Source: Stigmatella aurantiaca DW4/3-1
GTDB lineage: Bacteria; Myxococcota; Myxococcia; Myxococcales; Myxococcaceae
DNA: 64,000 nt
Direction: 5' to 3'
NCBI RefSeq assembly: GCF_000165485.1
Contig: NC_014623.1
Location: forward strand, 4,235,501-4,299,500
Positions 6,502 to 15,287 of the stretch are shown here, piece by piece. Below the pieces are notes generated by a model. That model did no database searches. It was given only the letters and a program-made list of their open reading frames with translations, and was not told where the DNA came from. The position numbers and the translations under genes were made by a program. Numbering within the stretch: position 1 is the first letter of the stretch; every line of letters begins with the position of its first letter.

Positions 6502-9213
6502 GCGCCCAGAGCCAGGGCTGTCTCGCGGCCGGGGAGCCGGTAGACGCAAGGGGGTATTCCGGCCCATGGCGATGAAAGGGGCCCAGTAGTGGGGGTGGGG
6601 TTGGGTCAGCCGCAGCTCGCGCATCGCCTCACGCAATGCCGTGGCGCGGCCCTGTCCGGCCAGCAGGGCGCGGTAGTAGGCCTCCATCAAGGTGCGTGTC
6701 GTCTCATCATTCACCGTCCAGAGGCTCATCACGACGGTCTCCGCCCCCGCCACGACGAACGCCCGGCGCAGTCCATACACGCCTTGTCCGAGCTTGACGT
6801 CGCCTCGGCCGGTGTCACAGGCGGAGAGCACGACCAGCTGTGTGCCCCAGAGATCCAGCCCTGCCAGTTCCAAGGCTGTCACCCAGGCGATGCCGAGAGG
6901 GGGCAACGGAGTGCCGGACGAGGGGGCGGCTTGCGTCTTCCTCTCCACGAGGAGGAGCCCGGAGCGAAGCAGGGGATCGGGAGCGTGGTGGGCGGGAGAG
7001 CGTTCGTCCAAGGCACCGAAGTGGCCCACGGCGCGGGAGTCCTCGGGGAGGGGCACATCCTCGAGGAAGAAGCCGTGGGTCGCGATGTGGAGGACCGCGG
7101 GGGTGGGCATGTGGAGCAGCCGCTGCTTGGTGGCCTCGGGGCCGAGAAAGACCTGCGCCGCGGGGAGCAGGCGCTGAATGGCCTGGGCCTCCTGGCGAGT
7201 TCCTGGCAGGGGCACCCAGGGGCGCTCCGCCAGTTCGGCGCGGGGCGTGTAGAAGAAACGCTCAGCGGCAAGGGAACGTGGGACCAACGGAAGCGCGTCC
7301 TCTGGGAAGGAGGGCAGCGTTGGGAAGGGAGCACGGAAATCCGGGTCCGCCAGGACGACCACCTCGCCGTGGGAAGTCTCCGCCTGGGAGCGTGGCAAGA
7401 GGTCCTTGCCGGACGTGAGATAGATGAAGTCGTAGGCGTCGATGAGGAATTGCCGGCCATCGTGAAGGGCGGCAAAGGGAACGAGACCGAGCTGCCCATC
7501 GGGCGAGAGGAAGAGCCGGTGGGGATCGCCGGGCAGCGGCAGCAGAGGCTGAAAGGCCAAGCGGTAGAGCGTCTGCGCGGAGGCAAGGAAGGCGGCATCG
7601 CGGCGAGCCAGGGCATCCCGTAGGCCCGAGGCGGCCCGGTCGATGGGCTCGGCGGGTCCGAGGTCGAGCGCGCGGATGTGGGCGTTGGGCAGGAGCACCA
7701 GCGCCAGGTAGCGCGGGTGAGGCGCGGTCTCTGGCCTGGGCGTGCCGGGCTTCACGAGCAGGGAGCGCTCTGTGTAGGCAATGAACTCAACGAGGGCGCC
7801 GTCCTGGGGGAGGGTCATGGCGACCTGATGGACAATCTTGGAGAGCGCGGGGAGTGCCGTGAGCGCGCGCAAGGGGGCGGAGCGCTGGGCGAGATCGGCT
7901 TCGAGGGCATCGTCCTGGACCGCGAGCGCGTCGAGGCGTTGTTGATAGTCCTCCACGGGGTACGCGCGGGGGCCTTGGAGGACCAGTGTGGCGAGCTGGC
8001 TGCGCAGTTCCCGGAGCTGCTCGAAGATGCGCCGGTCCAAGGGGCCCAGGCTGCGGTAGACGGCGTGAGAGGTATTGGCCAGCTCTCCGGCAGAGCGGCC
8101 TTTGAGCAGGAGCACGACGCTCAGGACCAGGCGCCGCACGTCTTCGTTTTCAGGGTAGGCCCGCAGGAGGGAATAGAGCAGTTCCTCGTCGGCGCGCAGT
8201 TGTTCCAGGAATCGGGTCAGGCGGGCCTCGGAGAAGGAAAGCGCCTCCTGCCGCAAACGCCGCTCGGAGATGGAGAAGGCCTGGGTGAAGAGGGATACGG
8301 CATCTGCGAGGCGGTGCTGGGCCACGTGGAATTGGGCGAGGTTGTTGAGGGTGGGGACCATGTTGGGATGGTTCTGGCTGAAGGCCGATTCCCAGATGGT
8401 GCGCGCGCGCTGGAGCAGCGGCTCGGCCCGGGTGTAGAACCCCTGCGCGTCATAGAGGCTGGCGAGGTTATTGAGCGAGGCGGCCACGTCGGGGTGGCCC
8501 TTGCCCAGCGCCGCTTCTCGAATCTTGAGCGCGCGCGCATAGAGCGGCTCGGCCCGGCGGTACAACCCTTGGGAGTAGTAGAGGTTGGCCAGGTTGTTGA
8601 GCGATTGGGCGACGTGGGGGTGGTTTTTCCCCAGGGCTTCTTCCCAGATCGCGAGCGCGCGTTGATGCAGCGATTCGGCTTGGGCTGGCACTCTCTGGGC
8701 GTAATAGAGGTTGGCCAGGTTGTTGAGCGAGGCGGCCACATCGGGATGGTGCTGGCCGAGAAGCCCCTCCCGGATCGCGAGCGCGCGCAGGTAGAGCGGC
8801 TCGGCCTGAGCATACGACGCCTGGGCGTAATAGAGGTTGGCGAGGTTGGTGAGTGACGCGGCGACGTCGGGATCACTCTGGCCCAGAACCTCCTCCCGGA
8901 GGGCAAGGGCACGCTGGTGCAACGGCTCCGCCTCGACGAACTCCCCTTGAAGGCCGTGAAGAATGCCCAGCAAGTCCAGCGAATTGGCAACGGCTGGATC
9001 GCCGCTGCCGTCGAGCACCGACTCCGCCAGCGCGAGGGCTTGTTCGCCTTGCGTCAAGGCGGCGCCATACTGTCCTGCCTCGTAGAGAGCGATCGCCTTG
9101 TCGTAGGCCGCTTGCGCTTCCATCAGTGGATGCTGGGGCTCTCTTTCACCCGAGACTGCTTCCGCCGTGTGGCAGAGGAGGGCGACCATCATCCATGTGA
9201 AGGCCTGTCTCAT
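6430..9213 (-). CDS. Secreted TPR-CHAT (caspase-like) protein
   Basis: A 927-residue protein with a cleavable signal peptide (MRQAFTWMMVALLCHTAEA), about six 42-residue Kinesin-light-chain-type TPR repeats (residues about 30-300; repeated ASLNNLANLYYAQ and AEPLYLRALAIRE units) and a C-terminal CHAT domain (about 560-905). The caspase-like dyad is intact: H713 in HIATHGFF and C799 in LSACDTG. CHAT proteins are clan CD peptidases; some act in bacterial defence (the gRAMP/Craspase partner), but most TPR-CHAT proteins have no known substrate. Here the signal peptide argues for an exported enzyme. The C-terminus runs 72 bases into norR. No obvious partner gene is adjacent. Confidence 0.88.
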   Translation of the reverse strand: MRQAFTWMMVALLCHTAEAVSGEREPQHPLMEAQAAYDKAIALYEAGQYGAALTQGEQALALAESVLDGSGDPAVANSLDLLGILHGLQGEFVEAEPLHQRALALREEVLGQSDPDVAASLTNLANLYYAQASYAQAEPLYLRALAIREGLLGQHHPDVAASLNNLANLYYAQRVPAQAESLHQRALAIWEEALGKNHPHVAQSLNNLANLYYSQGLYRRAEPLYARALKIREAALGKGHPDVAASLNNLASLYDAQGFYTRAEPLLQRARTIWESAFSQNHPNMVPTLNNLAQFHVAQHRLADAVSLFTQAFSISERRLRQEALSFSEARLTRFLEQLRADEELLYSLLRAYPENEDVRRLVLSVVLLLKGRSAGELANTSHAVYRSLGPLDRRIFEQLRELRSQLATLVLQGPRAYPVEDYQQRLDALAVQDDALEADLAQRSAPLRALTALPALSKIVHQVAMTLPQDGALVEFIAYTERSLLVKPGTPRPETAPHPRYLALVLLPNAHIRALDLGPAEPIDRAASGLRDALARRDAAFLASAQTLYRLAFQPLLPLPGDPHRLFLSPDGQLGLVPFAALHDGRQFLIDAYDFIYLTSGKDLLPRSQAETSHGEVVVLADPDFRAPFPTLPSFPEDALPLVPRSLAAERFFYTPRAELAERPWVPLPGTRQEAQAIQRLLPAAQVFLGPEATKQRLLHMPTPAVLHIATHGFFLEDVPLPEDSRAVGHFGALDERSPAHHAPDPLLRSGLLLVERKTQAAPSSGTPLPPLGIAWVTALELAGLDLWGTQLVVLSACDTGRGDVKLGQGVYGLRRAFVVAGAETVVMSLWTVNDETTRTLMEAYYRALLAGQGRATALREAMRELRLTQPHPHYWAPFIAMGRNTPLRLPAPRPRDSPGSGRSLQSQTSGQPPEIGAIHPQLAGR

Positions 9214-9379
9214 CTTGCCTCCCCCTTCGAAGCAGCAGTGCTCGATGGAGAGGGAGCCGGTGACTTGGAGATTGATGCAAAAAATCCGTGTGAGGCTGGA
9301 GGCAGGGAAGAGCGCTTCAAGGAAGAGCCGTCAATGAGGTAATCCACCTCTACATTCCGGCAGGAGGAGACACGGCGAC

Positions 9380-9908
9380 ATGATTACTGTGAGCGCGTTC
9401 AAGTGGGTGCCGCCGTCCTTCGGGCAGGTGCCGGTCTTCGAGGAGGAAGGCCTTGCCCTCTTCGAGTCGGGAGCGATCGTGCTCCACATTGCGTGCCCGG
9501 AGCGAGACGCTTCTCCCGGCCACCGAGGCCAGCCGGGCACGAGCAATCACGTGGGTCCTCGCGGCACTCAATTCGATCGAAATCCTGATCCAGCAGTTGG
9601 CCGAGATCGACCTCTTTCATGAGGGAGAGGCGTGGGCGAAGCTCCGTCGGCCCGGTGTGGAAGAGGCGGTCAAACACCGGCTGGCGGAACTCGTCGCCTG
9701 GCTGGGAAATCGTGAGTACTTGGAGGGCTCCTTCACCGCCGGCGACCTCATGATGACGACGGTGCTTCGCGTCCTCCGCCACACGGAAGCCGCGGGCCTG
9801 AGCCATCGAGTCCGCGGACAGCGTGTGGCCGCAAGCATAACCGAATGGTTGACGATCCCTCCTCCAGGCCCGTGTCGTGTAGGGGCAGGTAGCGATGGGA
9901 ACACCTGA
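9380..9908 (+). pseudogene. Glutathione S-transferase family pseudogene (internal deletion plus frameshift)
   Basis: The first frame (from ATG 9380) reads MITVSAFKWVPP and then jumps directly to FGQVPVFEEEGLALFESGAIVLHIA, so about 40 residues of the thioredoxin-like fold (the part holding the glutathione site) are missing. After HIA, near 9490, the homology continues in another frame: RSETLLPATEAS, then RARAITWVLAALNSIE and EIDLFHEGEAWAKL up to the FTAGDLMMTTVLRVLRHTE helix. The end (after about 9800) no longer resembles a GST C-terminus and the second frame closes at 9908. A good ribosome-binding site (GGAGGAG) still precedes the ATG. The loss looks recent because most codons are still recognisable. 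Confidence 0.82.
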
Positions 9909-9969
9909 GTACTCGCTGACGCTCGTGAGAACGGCCGTGGCTTCGAGGGCATGAGTCTTGAGGAAAGAA

Positions 9970-9987
9970 AGGCCGCAGAGGCGGCCT
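9970..9987. terminator. Hairpin downstream of the GST pseudogene
   Basis: Perfect 7-bp stem AGGCCGC-AGAG-GCGGCCT followed by GGTCGTTTT. This resembles a weak intrinsic terminator and lies about 60 bases after the end of the broken GST gene. It also falls within a 25-codon open frame (9951-10028) that is probably not a gene. Confidence 0.45.
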
Positions 9988-10024
9988 GGTCGTTTTGGCT
10001 CAGCCTCCTGGAGGGGTTCTACCC

Positions 10025-10098
10025 ATGAGTGCCCCCCGGACGCGAATCCACTGCGTCACGCTTCCCGTGGATGACCTGAAGAGGTCCATCGCCTTCTA
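10025..10098 (+). pseudogene. N-terminal remnant of a VOC/glyoxalase family gene
   Basis: A 24-codon open frame, ATG at 10025 to TAA at 10096, reading MSAPRTRIHCVTLPVDDLKR and ending SIAF. This is the classic first strand of vicinal-oxygen-chelate proteins (LPVDDLxRSxxFY), which are normally 120-150 residues long. The frame stops exactly where the conserved Tyr would follow, and no later VOC sequence is recognisable downstream. It is a truncated relic, not a functional small gene. Confidence 0.7.
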
Positions 10099-10179
10099 AA
10101 CGGTTGCTCCTGGAGGCCAGGCGGAACCCTTCGCGACCCTTCCTGGCCCTGAGACACATCCGCGCCGGGCGCCCCCTCT

Positions 10180-10701
10180 ACCAGCGGGTGCGTGAGTCAG
10201 CGGAGGAAGCCTCGGGTGGTGGGTCGCCCGTGGGCGTCCGTTGGCTCGAACCTGTAGGGCAAGCAGACAGGTTGGGACCCTTTGCCTCCGACACCCTCTG
10301 CGTGGCCTCCTCTTGCTCCGGGGTGGGGTGAGAGAGGGCTGTGTCTGCGCAGAGTGGGGGCCGTGATGACCCCCTTGGCTCCTGCAGGGATGGGAGGCTG
10401 GCGAGAAGGTGGGCATCGCTGGCCTGGAGCAAGGCGGGCAGTTCCCGGCGCAGGGGCTGCGCGTCCTTGGCTCCCAGGGCGTGCAGCACACAACGTGCCC
10501 ACTGGTGAGTGGCCTGCGCTCAATCAACGCTCTGGCGGCCAGGCGTTTCAGCGCTTCACGGACGGTGCTGCGTGAGAGGCCGTAGCGCTTGGCCAGAGTG
10601 TTTTCCGAGGGAAGCCATCCGTCCTGGGGCAGCAGGCCCTGCGAAATCATCTGCTCCAGGTATTACTGCTCCACGCGCCCGACGAGCCCCAACCCTTCCA
10701 T
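10180..10701 (-). pseudogene. GntR-family regulator pseudogene (internal stop and frameshift)
   Basis: An ATG at 10701 with a perfect ribosome-binding site (AAGGAGG) begins a GntR protein, but codon 13 is TAA (10665-10663). Beyond it the frame continues as YLEQMISQGLLPQDGWLPSE and STVREALKRLAARALI, the winged-helix DNA-binding domain of GntR/FadR regulators. Past about residue 60 the homology is lost in this frame; a nearby frame carries LHALGAKDAQPLRRELPALL, which may be the continuation. The ligand-binding domain is not recognisable and the end at about 10180 is approximate. An internal ATG at 10650 could allow a short helix-turn-helix peptide. Confidence 0.75.
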
Positions 10702-10790
10702 CTCCGTCCCCCCTCCTTGTTTCAGGCAGGGCCATGACACCACCTGGGGCTGACATCGGGGGAGGGGGCTCATCCTCTATGGCCGAGCGC

Positions 10791-11591
10791 TTAGAGGATG
10801 GCCCTCACCACGCCGCCGTCCACGCGCAGTGAGGCGCCGTTGGTGGCGGAGGCGTGCGGGCTGCACACGTAGACGATGAGGTTGGCCACTTCCTCGGGGA
10901 GGATGAAGCGCTTGAGGATGGAGGTGGGCCGGGCGTGGGTGAAGAAGTCGCGCTCGGCCTGCTTCGCGTCCACCCCCTGCGTCCTGCCCAACTCGGCGAC
11001 GAACTGCTCCACGCCTTCGGAGGAGGTCGGTCCCGGAAGCACCGTGTTCACCGTCACCCCGGTGCCCGTCGTCAGCTCCGCCAGCCCTCGCGCCACCGCC
11101 ACCTGCGCCGTCTTCGTCATCCCGTAGTGGATCATCTCCGAGGGGATCTGCACCGCGGACTCGCTCGACACGAAGACGATGCGCCCCCAGCCCTGGGCCT
11201 TCATCTTCGGGAAGTAGAAGCGGCTCAGGCGCACCCCGCTCATCACGTTCGTCTCGAAGAAGCGCAGCCAGTCCTCATCGGGGATCTGCTCGAAGGGCTT
11301 GGGCTCGAAGATGCCGACGTTGTTCACCAGCACGTCCACCTGGGGAAACGCGCTCGTCACGGCCGCGGCCCCCTTCGCGGACGAGAAGTCCGCGGCCACC
11401 CCCGACACCTGGGCCCCGGGAATGCTCTCGAGGACCTGCTCCCGGGCGCGCTTCACGCGCTCCTCCGTGCGCCCATTCAGGATGACATGCGCTCCCTCGC
11501 GTGCCAGTCCCACCGCCGCCGCCAGCCCAATGCCCGCGGTCGAACCCGTCACCAGCGCGGTCTTTCCCGAAAGACTCAGTTTCATGCCCAT
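10791..11591 (-). CDS. SDR family NAD(P)-dependent oxidoreductase
   Basis: A 266-residue classical short-chain dehydrogenase/reductase. The cofactor loop is TGSTAGIG (15-22), followed by NNVG at about 90-93, the catalytic S143, Y156-x3-K160 (HYGMTK), and the late LPGPT loop. The start at ATG 11591 is preceded by GGAG at a 7-base spacing; a second ATG lies at 11585. Members of this subgroup are often annotated as 3-oxoacyl-ACP reductase-like, but the substrate cannot be read from the sequence. The gene is divergent from the thioesterase at 11701, with a 109-base shared upstream region. Confidence 0.92.
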   Translation of the reverse strand: MGMKLSLSGKTALVTGSTAGIGLAAAVGLAREGAHVILNGRTEERVKRAREQVLESIPGAQVSGVAADFSSAKGAAAVTSAFPQVDVLVNNVGIFEPKPFEQIPDEDWLRFFETNVMSGVRLSRFYFPKMKAQGWGRIVFVSSESAVQIPSEMIHYGMTKTAQVAVARGLAELTTGTGVTVNTVLPGPTSSEGVEQFVAELGRTQGVDAKQAERDFFTHARPTSILKRFILPEEVANLIVYVCSPHASATNGASLRVDGGVVRAIL

Positions 11592-11700
11592 GGTTTTTCT
11601 CCGGATGGGGCGCCACATGCGCCCAGGGGCCGCCATCCTGTCCTCGAACCGGTGCGGGAGGGAGAGCATCGTGCCGGGGGGGCGATTATGGTGTGGCCAC

Positions 11701-12111
11701 ATGAACGATACGCTGAAGGAGCGCTTGGGGCTTTTTGGCCAGCATGGGTATGACCGGTCCCTGGTGGGGATGGAGGTGCTGGAGGCGGAGGGTGGGCGGG
11801 CCCGGGCGCGTCTGCCCGTGGGCGAGCCGGTGCAGAACCTCGGTGGGGCATTGCACGGTGGGGCGGTGGCGACCTTGGTGGATGTGGTGGGGACGCTGGC
11901 CATCATGACCGCGGACCGGGAGGGGCGTCCCGGGGTGTCCACGGATCTCAACGTGTCCTGGTTCTCTCCGGCGCCGGGGGACTCCACCGTGCTGGTGGAG
12001 GCCACGGTGCTCAAGTCGGGGCGCACCCTGGCCTTCGTTCAGGTGGACATCCGCCGCGAGAAGGATGGCGTGCTGGTGGCCCAGGGCCGGATGACGAAGT
12101 TCTTGAGCTGA
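11701..12111 (+). CDS. PaaI-family hotdog thioesterase
   Basis: A 136-residue hotdog-fold acyl-CoA thioesterase. The HGG motif at residues 52-54 (GALHGGAVATLVD) is the hallmark of the PaaI/YigI group, which hydrolyse aryl- or acyl-CoA esters, and the C-terminal strand LAFVQVDIRREKDGVLVAQG completes the fold. It ends 7 bases before the metallophosphoesterase gene, so the two are probably cotranscribed although no functional link is obvious. The acyl substrate is unknown. Confidence 0.9.
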   Translation: MNDTLKERLGLFGQHGYDRSLVGMEVLEAEGGRARARLPVGEPVQNLGGALHGGAVATLVDVVGTLAIMTADREGRPGVSTDLNVSWFSPAPGDSTVLVEATVLKSGRTLAFVQVDIRREKDGVLVAQGRMTKFLS

Positions 12112-12118
12112 GCGAGAG

Positions 12119-13303
12119 ATGCTCCTGGGAAGACTCGTTTTTGTCGCGGTGCTGAGCCTGTTGGGGTTCGTCCTCCTGCGCTGGTTGTGGCCAGGCCTGG
12201 TGAAGGGGGGACGCAAGTGGGTGTACCTCGCCCTGGTGGTGCTGTCCCTGGCGGCCTACCTCCTGCCGAGGGCCCTCGGGCTCGGCGCGCATGGGGAGAT
12301 TCCGTTCATCGGCGAGCCGCTGAAGCTCCTGTCCACCGTGTGGGGCGTCACGGTGCTCATCATGGTGGTGGCGGGACTGCCCGTCGTGTTTCTGCGCTGG
12401 GTGCGCGAGCGCCGCCGGGTGGATCCACCCGAGGGCGCCGACGTGAGCCTGGAGCGCAGGGATCTGCTGGTGAACGCAGGGCGCGCCGTGCCCCTGCTGG
12501 CCCTGGGGACGAGCGCCGCCGGGGTGGTGAACGGCATGTCGGGCTTCGTGGTTCGCGAAGTGGAAGTCCGGATGCGCAACTTGCCGCCGGCCCTGGAGGG
12601 CTTCCGCATCGGTCAAATCACGGATGTGCACGTGGGGCCCTTCATCACCCCGGAGTACCTGCGCGGGGCGGTGGAGGCAATGAACGCGGCGGGCGCTCAC
12701 GTGCAGGTGATGACGGGGGACTTGATCGATGATCTCACCCAGCTCGACGAGACGATGGAGGCGCTCGCGGGGTGCCGCGCGCCGCACGGCATGCTGGCGG
12801 TGCTTGGAAACCATGAGCACTTCCGGGGCCTGAACGCCGTTCTGAGGGGGTACGCGTCCCTCCAGAAGCGAGGTGCTCCGGTCCGGCTGCTCGTGGACTC
12901 GGCGCATGTGTTCGAGCACGAGGGGCAGCGGGTGCGGGTGGTGGGGGTGGACTACCCGCTGGGCCGGGGCATGGGGGCGCGCACCTCGCTCATGCAGGCC
13001 TCGGCGGAGAAGGCGTTCCAGGGCACGTCGCCGGAGGAGCTGGTGCTCTGCTTGACGCACCACCCGTCGTTCTTTCCCTACGCCGTCGAGCGGGGCGCCC
13101 GGCTCACGCTGGCGGGCCACACGCACGGCGGGCAGGTCGCCTTCTTTGGCATGCCATTGTTCTGGTTCGTCTTCGAGTTCATGTTCGGCGGATACCGGCG
13201 CAAGGACGGCTATCTGTACGTCTCGGGGGGAACGGGGCACTGGCTTCCGTTCCGGCTTGGGATTCCTCCGGAGGTGACGGTCCTCACGCTGCGGGGCACC
13301 TGA
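12119..13303 (+). CDS. Membrane-anchored metallophosphoesterase
   Basis: A 394-residue calcineurin-like phosphoesterase with three N-terminal membrane helices (about 3-22, 33-52, 73-93), a linker carrying an Arg-Arg motif (LERRDLLVNAGRA, 111-123) that resembles an internal Tat-type signal, and a catalytic domain from about 145. The metal-binding blocks are complete: D169-x-H171, GD at 200-201, GNHE at 230-233, an HH pair in LTHHPS and a late GHTHGG. This architecture matches the YkuE/YaeI group, proposed to act on lipids or phosphoesters at the outer face of the membrane. Substrate unknown. Confidence 0.88.
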   Translation: MLLGRLVFVAVLSLLGFVLLRWLWPGLVKGGRKWVYLALVVLSLAAYLLPRALGLGAHGEIPFIGEPLKLLSTVWGVTVLIMVVAGLPVVFLRWVRERRRVDPPEGADVSLERRDLLVNAGRAVPLLALGTSAAGVVNGMSGFVVREVEVRMRNLPPALEGFRIGQITDVHVGPFITPEYLRGAVEAMNAAGAHVQVMTGDLIDDLTQLDETMEALAGCRAPHGMLAVLGNHEHFRGLNAVLRGYASLQKRGAPVRLLVDSAHVFEHEGQRVRVVGVDYPLGRGMGARTSLMQASAEKAFQGTSPEELVLCLTHHPSFFPYAVERGARLTLAGHTHGGQVAFFGMPLFWFVFEFMFGGYRRKDGYLYVSGGTGHWLPFRLGIPPEVTVLTLRGT

Positions 13304-13379
13304 GCCCGGCGGTTCCTACATGCAGTCGTCGGACTTCTTCTTCCCCTGCTGGAGGAAGATGGGAGTGGACTGCAGTGCT

Positions 13380-13796
13380 TCAGCCAGGCACCAGGGGCAA
13401 GGGATCGCCTGCTTCGAGCCGAAGGGTCTCGGCGGCCCGCGCATCCCGTGGGACGCCAAAGCGCTGGCGAGAGCAGGCCAGGAGCTGACCCGCGTAGACG
13501 CTGTCCTCGAGCGCTGCGTGAAGCCGACCGTGGCTTGCGAACAGCCTCGCTTGCTCATCCACCAGGCGGGCGAGGATGCGCGCCTGTTCGGGGTGCGAAA
13601 AGAGACCGACCACCGAGGCCGCATCGAAGCGCGTGAGCGTGTCGAACTCCATGCCCAGCGTGGCCACACAGGCCTCGCGGATGGACTGGAGTCCCGTCTC
13701 CAGAGGGCTCCCCTCGCGCGCGCGGGAGAGCGCTGCCGTGAACCGGCCGAGCTCTCGTACGGCCTGTAGGACAAAGGCGTGACGCAGGACGGGCAT
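13380..13796 (-). CDS. Conserved hypothetical helical protein, DUF6483-like
   Basis: A 138-residue all-helical protein beginning MPVLRHAFVLQAVRELGRF. The first helix pattern (R-x-Y/F-x-L-x2-I/V-x2-L-x-R) resembles DUF6483, small proteins of unknown function; the assignment is tentative. The ATG at 13796 follows GGGGAC; an upstream GTG at 13835 would add 13 residues. Another frame of the same strand ends with CPWCLAEAL and a basic tail down to 13316, so a frameshift near 13390 that changed the C-terminus cannot be excluded. No signal peptide is present. Confidence 0.5.
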   Translation of the reverse strand: MPVLRHAFVLQAVRELGRFTAALSRAREGSPLETGLQSIREACVATLGMEFDTLTRFDAASVVGLFSHPEQARILARLVDEQARLFASHGRLHAALEDSVYAGQLLACSRQRFGVPRDARAAETLRLEAGDPLPLVPG

Positions 13797-13873
13797 GTCC
13801 CCAGAAATAGCATTTCCCGGTTCTGGAGAGTTCACTAGGGTGGGTCGCTCCCATTCTCTTGGAGGAGGCAGAC

Positions 13874-14098
13874 ATGCGGTGGATGGCTCTGGTGGGTCTG
13901 GTGGCGGTTCTGAGCGGCTGTGGCCCGGCGGCGGAGGGGGAGTCCACCGCGGCTCCCGTGGATTCGCAGGAGACGACGCAGATGCAGCCGCCCGAGTCGT
14001 GGTGCCGCAGCTACAAGACGAAGCAGTACTGCCCGTCTGTCTGTGCCTGGTACAGCACCCCGGCGCCTGGCTACTGTGGACTCAAGGCCACGGAGTAG
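13874..14098 (+). CDS. Small cysteine-rich lipoprotein
   Basis: A 74-residue lipoprotein. The signal peptide MRWMALVGLVAVLSGC has a good lipobox (LSGC), after which come a short acidic linker and a compact C-terminal block with four cysteines (WCRSYKTKQYCPSVCAWY and GYCG), likely two disulfide bonds. GGAGG sits 5 bases before the ATG at 13874. No family is recognised. It converges on the gene at 14105 with a 6-base gap. Confidence 0.7.
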   Translation: MRWMALVGLVAVLSGCGPAAEGESTAAPVDSQETTQMQPPESWCRSYKTKQYCPSVCAWYSTPAPGYCGLKATE

Positions 14099-14104
14099 CC
14101 TTCG

Positions 14105-14524
14105 TCAGCGGTTCTTGGCGCGCGACTCCTCCCAGATGGGGCGGTAGTCGTAGGTGGGGTAGAACTCGGTCCGGAATCCGCCCCACGCGCCTTTCTCGAT
14201 GGCGAGGTTCACCGCGCGCAGCTTGTCCGGCGGCAACCGCAGCGTGACGACCTGGCCCACGCCCATCATCACGTACCAGGAGACCACCTCCACGCCTTCG
14301 GGGGGGAAGCTCTTGCGGAAGCCGGTGCGCTCGAGGTGGGCGTTGATTTCGTCCACCGTCTTGCCCTGGTCGTGGCGCAAAAAGATGGTGAGCAGCAGCG
14401 TGTCTCCGGCCGGTGCCGCGGGCTTCGATGCGGGGGCCTGGGCGTGGCTGGGGAGCGCGAGAACCAGACAGGTGAGAGCGGTGACCACCGCTCGGCTGAC
14501 AGGAGAAGAGGGGGAGGGGTTCAT
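14105..14524 (-). CDS. Secreted protein of unknown function
   Basis: A 139-residue protein with a signal peptide (VVTALTCLVLALPSHAQA) and a mature part containing TIFLRHDQGKTVDEINAHLE, SWYVMMGVGQVVTLRLPP and a conserved-looking C-terminus (YPTYDYRPIWEESR). The pattern suggests a small alpha/beta periplasmic fold. No domain family is recognised with confidence. The gene is divergent from the TPR gene at 14598 with a 73-base gap. Confidence 0.72.
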   Translation of the reverse strand: MNPSPSSPVSRAVVTALTCLVLALPSHAQAPASKPAAPAGDTLLLTIFLRHDQGKTVDEINAHLERTGFRKSFPPEGVEVVSWYVMMGVGQVVTLRLPPDKLRAVNLAIEKGAWGGFRTEFYPTYDYRPIWEESRAKNR

Positions 14525-14597
14525 GCGAGGGCTCCTGGGTGGGTGATGGGGCTGTGGGGGTGTTTTAAGCAGTCAAACCACGCGGATAGAGTGAGGC

Positions 14598-15245
14598 ATG
14601 TTCGGCAAGAAAGAGCCTCCCTCCCGCTCGCAACTCGTCGCCCAGGCGGATCGTGCCCGGGCAAAAGGCAAGCTCAAGCAGGCCATCCAGGGTTACCGCA
14701 AGGCGCTGGAGTTGGAGCCGAAGGATCCCGCGGTCCTCGGCAAGCTGGCGCCCTTGCTGGCCCGGACGAAGGAGACCGAGGCCTCGCTCAAGAGCTTTCG
14801 CGAGGCGGCGCAAGGCCACTTGGACAAGGGCTTCGCGGACAAGGCGCTGGCCGTTTACACCCAGGCGGCGGAGACGTTTCCCACCCAGGTGGGCCTCTGG
14901 CAGCAGGTGTCACGGATGAACATGGAGCGCGGGCACCGCGCCGACGCGGTGCGGATCCTCTTGCGAGGCCGCTTCTCCTTGCGGCGCAAGAACGAGCGCG
15001 CCGAGGCCATCCTCCTGCTGAAGGACGCCCTGGCGCTGGATCCCACGCTCTTCGCGCCAAGGTTGGATCTGGCGCGGTTGCTGGCCCAGCAGCACCTTCG
15101 GGCCGAGGCCATGGCCCTGCTCGAGCCGATGGAGAAGTCTCTGGAGGGAGGCTCGCTCCGTCAGGTGCGCTGGACGATGCTGCGGGTCTCTCCAGGACTG
15201 GGCGCCGGGTGGCGGTGGCTCCGCGCCGCCGTTCTGGGCCGCTGA
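14598..15245 (+). CDS. TPR repeat protein, cytoplasmic
   Basis: A 215-residue protein made almost entirely of tetratricopeptide-like helix pairs: AIQGYRKALELEPKDPAVLGKLAPL (about 28-52), ALAVYTQAAETFPTQVGLWQQV (about 83-104), a stretch near AEAILLLKDALALDPTLFAPRLDLA (about 135-160) and a last pair near AEAMALLEP. The N-terminus MFGKKEPPSR is basic and lacks a signal peptide. TPRs mediate protein contacts; the partner is unknown. Confidence 0.82.
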   Translation: MFGKKEPPSRSQLVAQADRARAKGKLKQAIQGYRKALELEPKDPAVLGKLAPLLARTKETEASLKSFREAAQGHLDKGFADKALAVYTQAAETFPTQVGLWQQVSRMNMERGHRADAVRILLRGRFSLRRKNERAEAILLLKDALALDPTLFAPRLDLARLLAQQHLRAEAMALLEPMEKSLEGGSLRQVRWTMLRVSPGLGAGWRWLRAAVLGR

Positions 15246-15287
15246 AGGGGCAGGGGCCGCTGCCCTTCGCGGGGCGCCCGGCCCTTC

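Noticed and set aside
9951-10028. A 25-codon open frame ending in an ATGA overlap with the VOC stub
   Set aside because: No homology, and it contains a terminator-like hairpin; coding is unlikely inside a decay zone.
13320-13769. A 149-codon plus-strand frame opposite the DUF6483-like gene
   Set aside because: The minus-strand frame has a regular helical pattern and a ribosome-binding site; the plus-strand one reads as its shadow.
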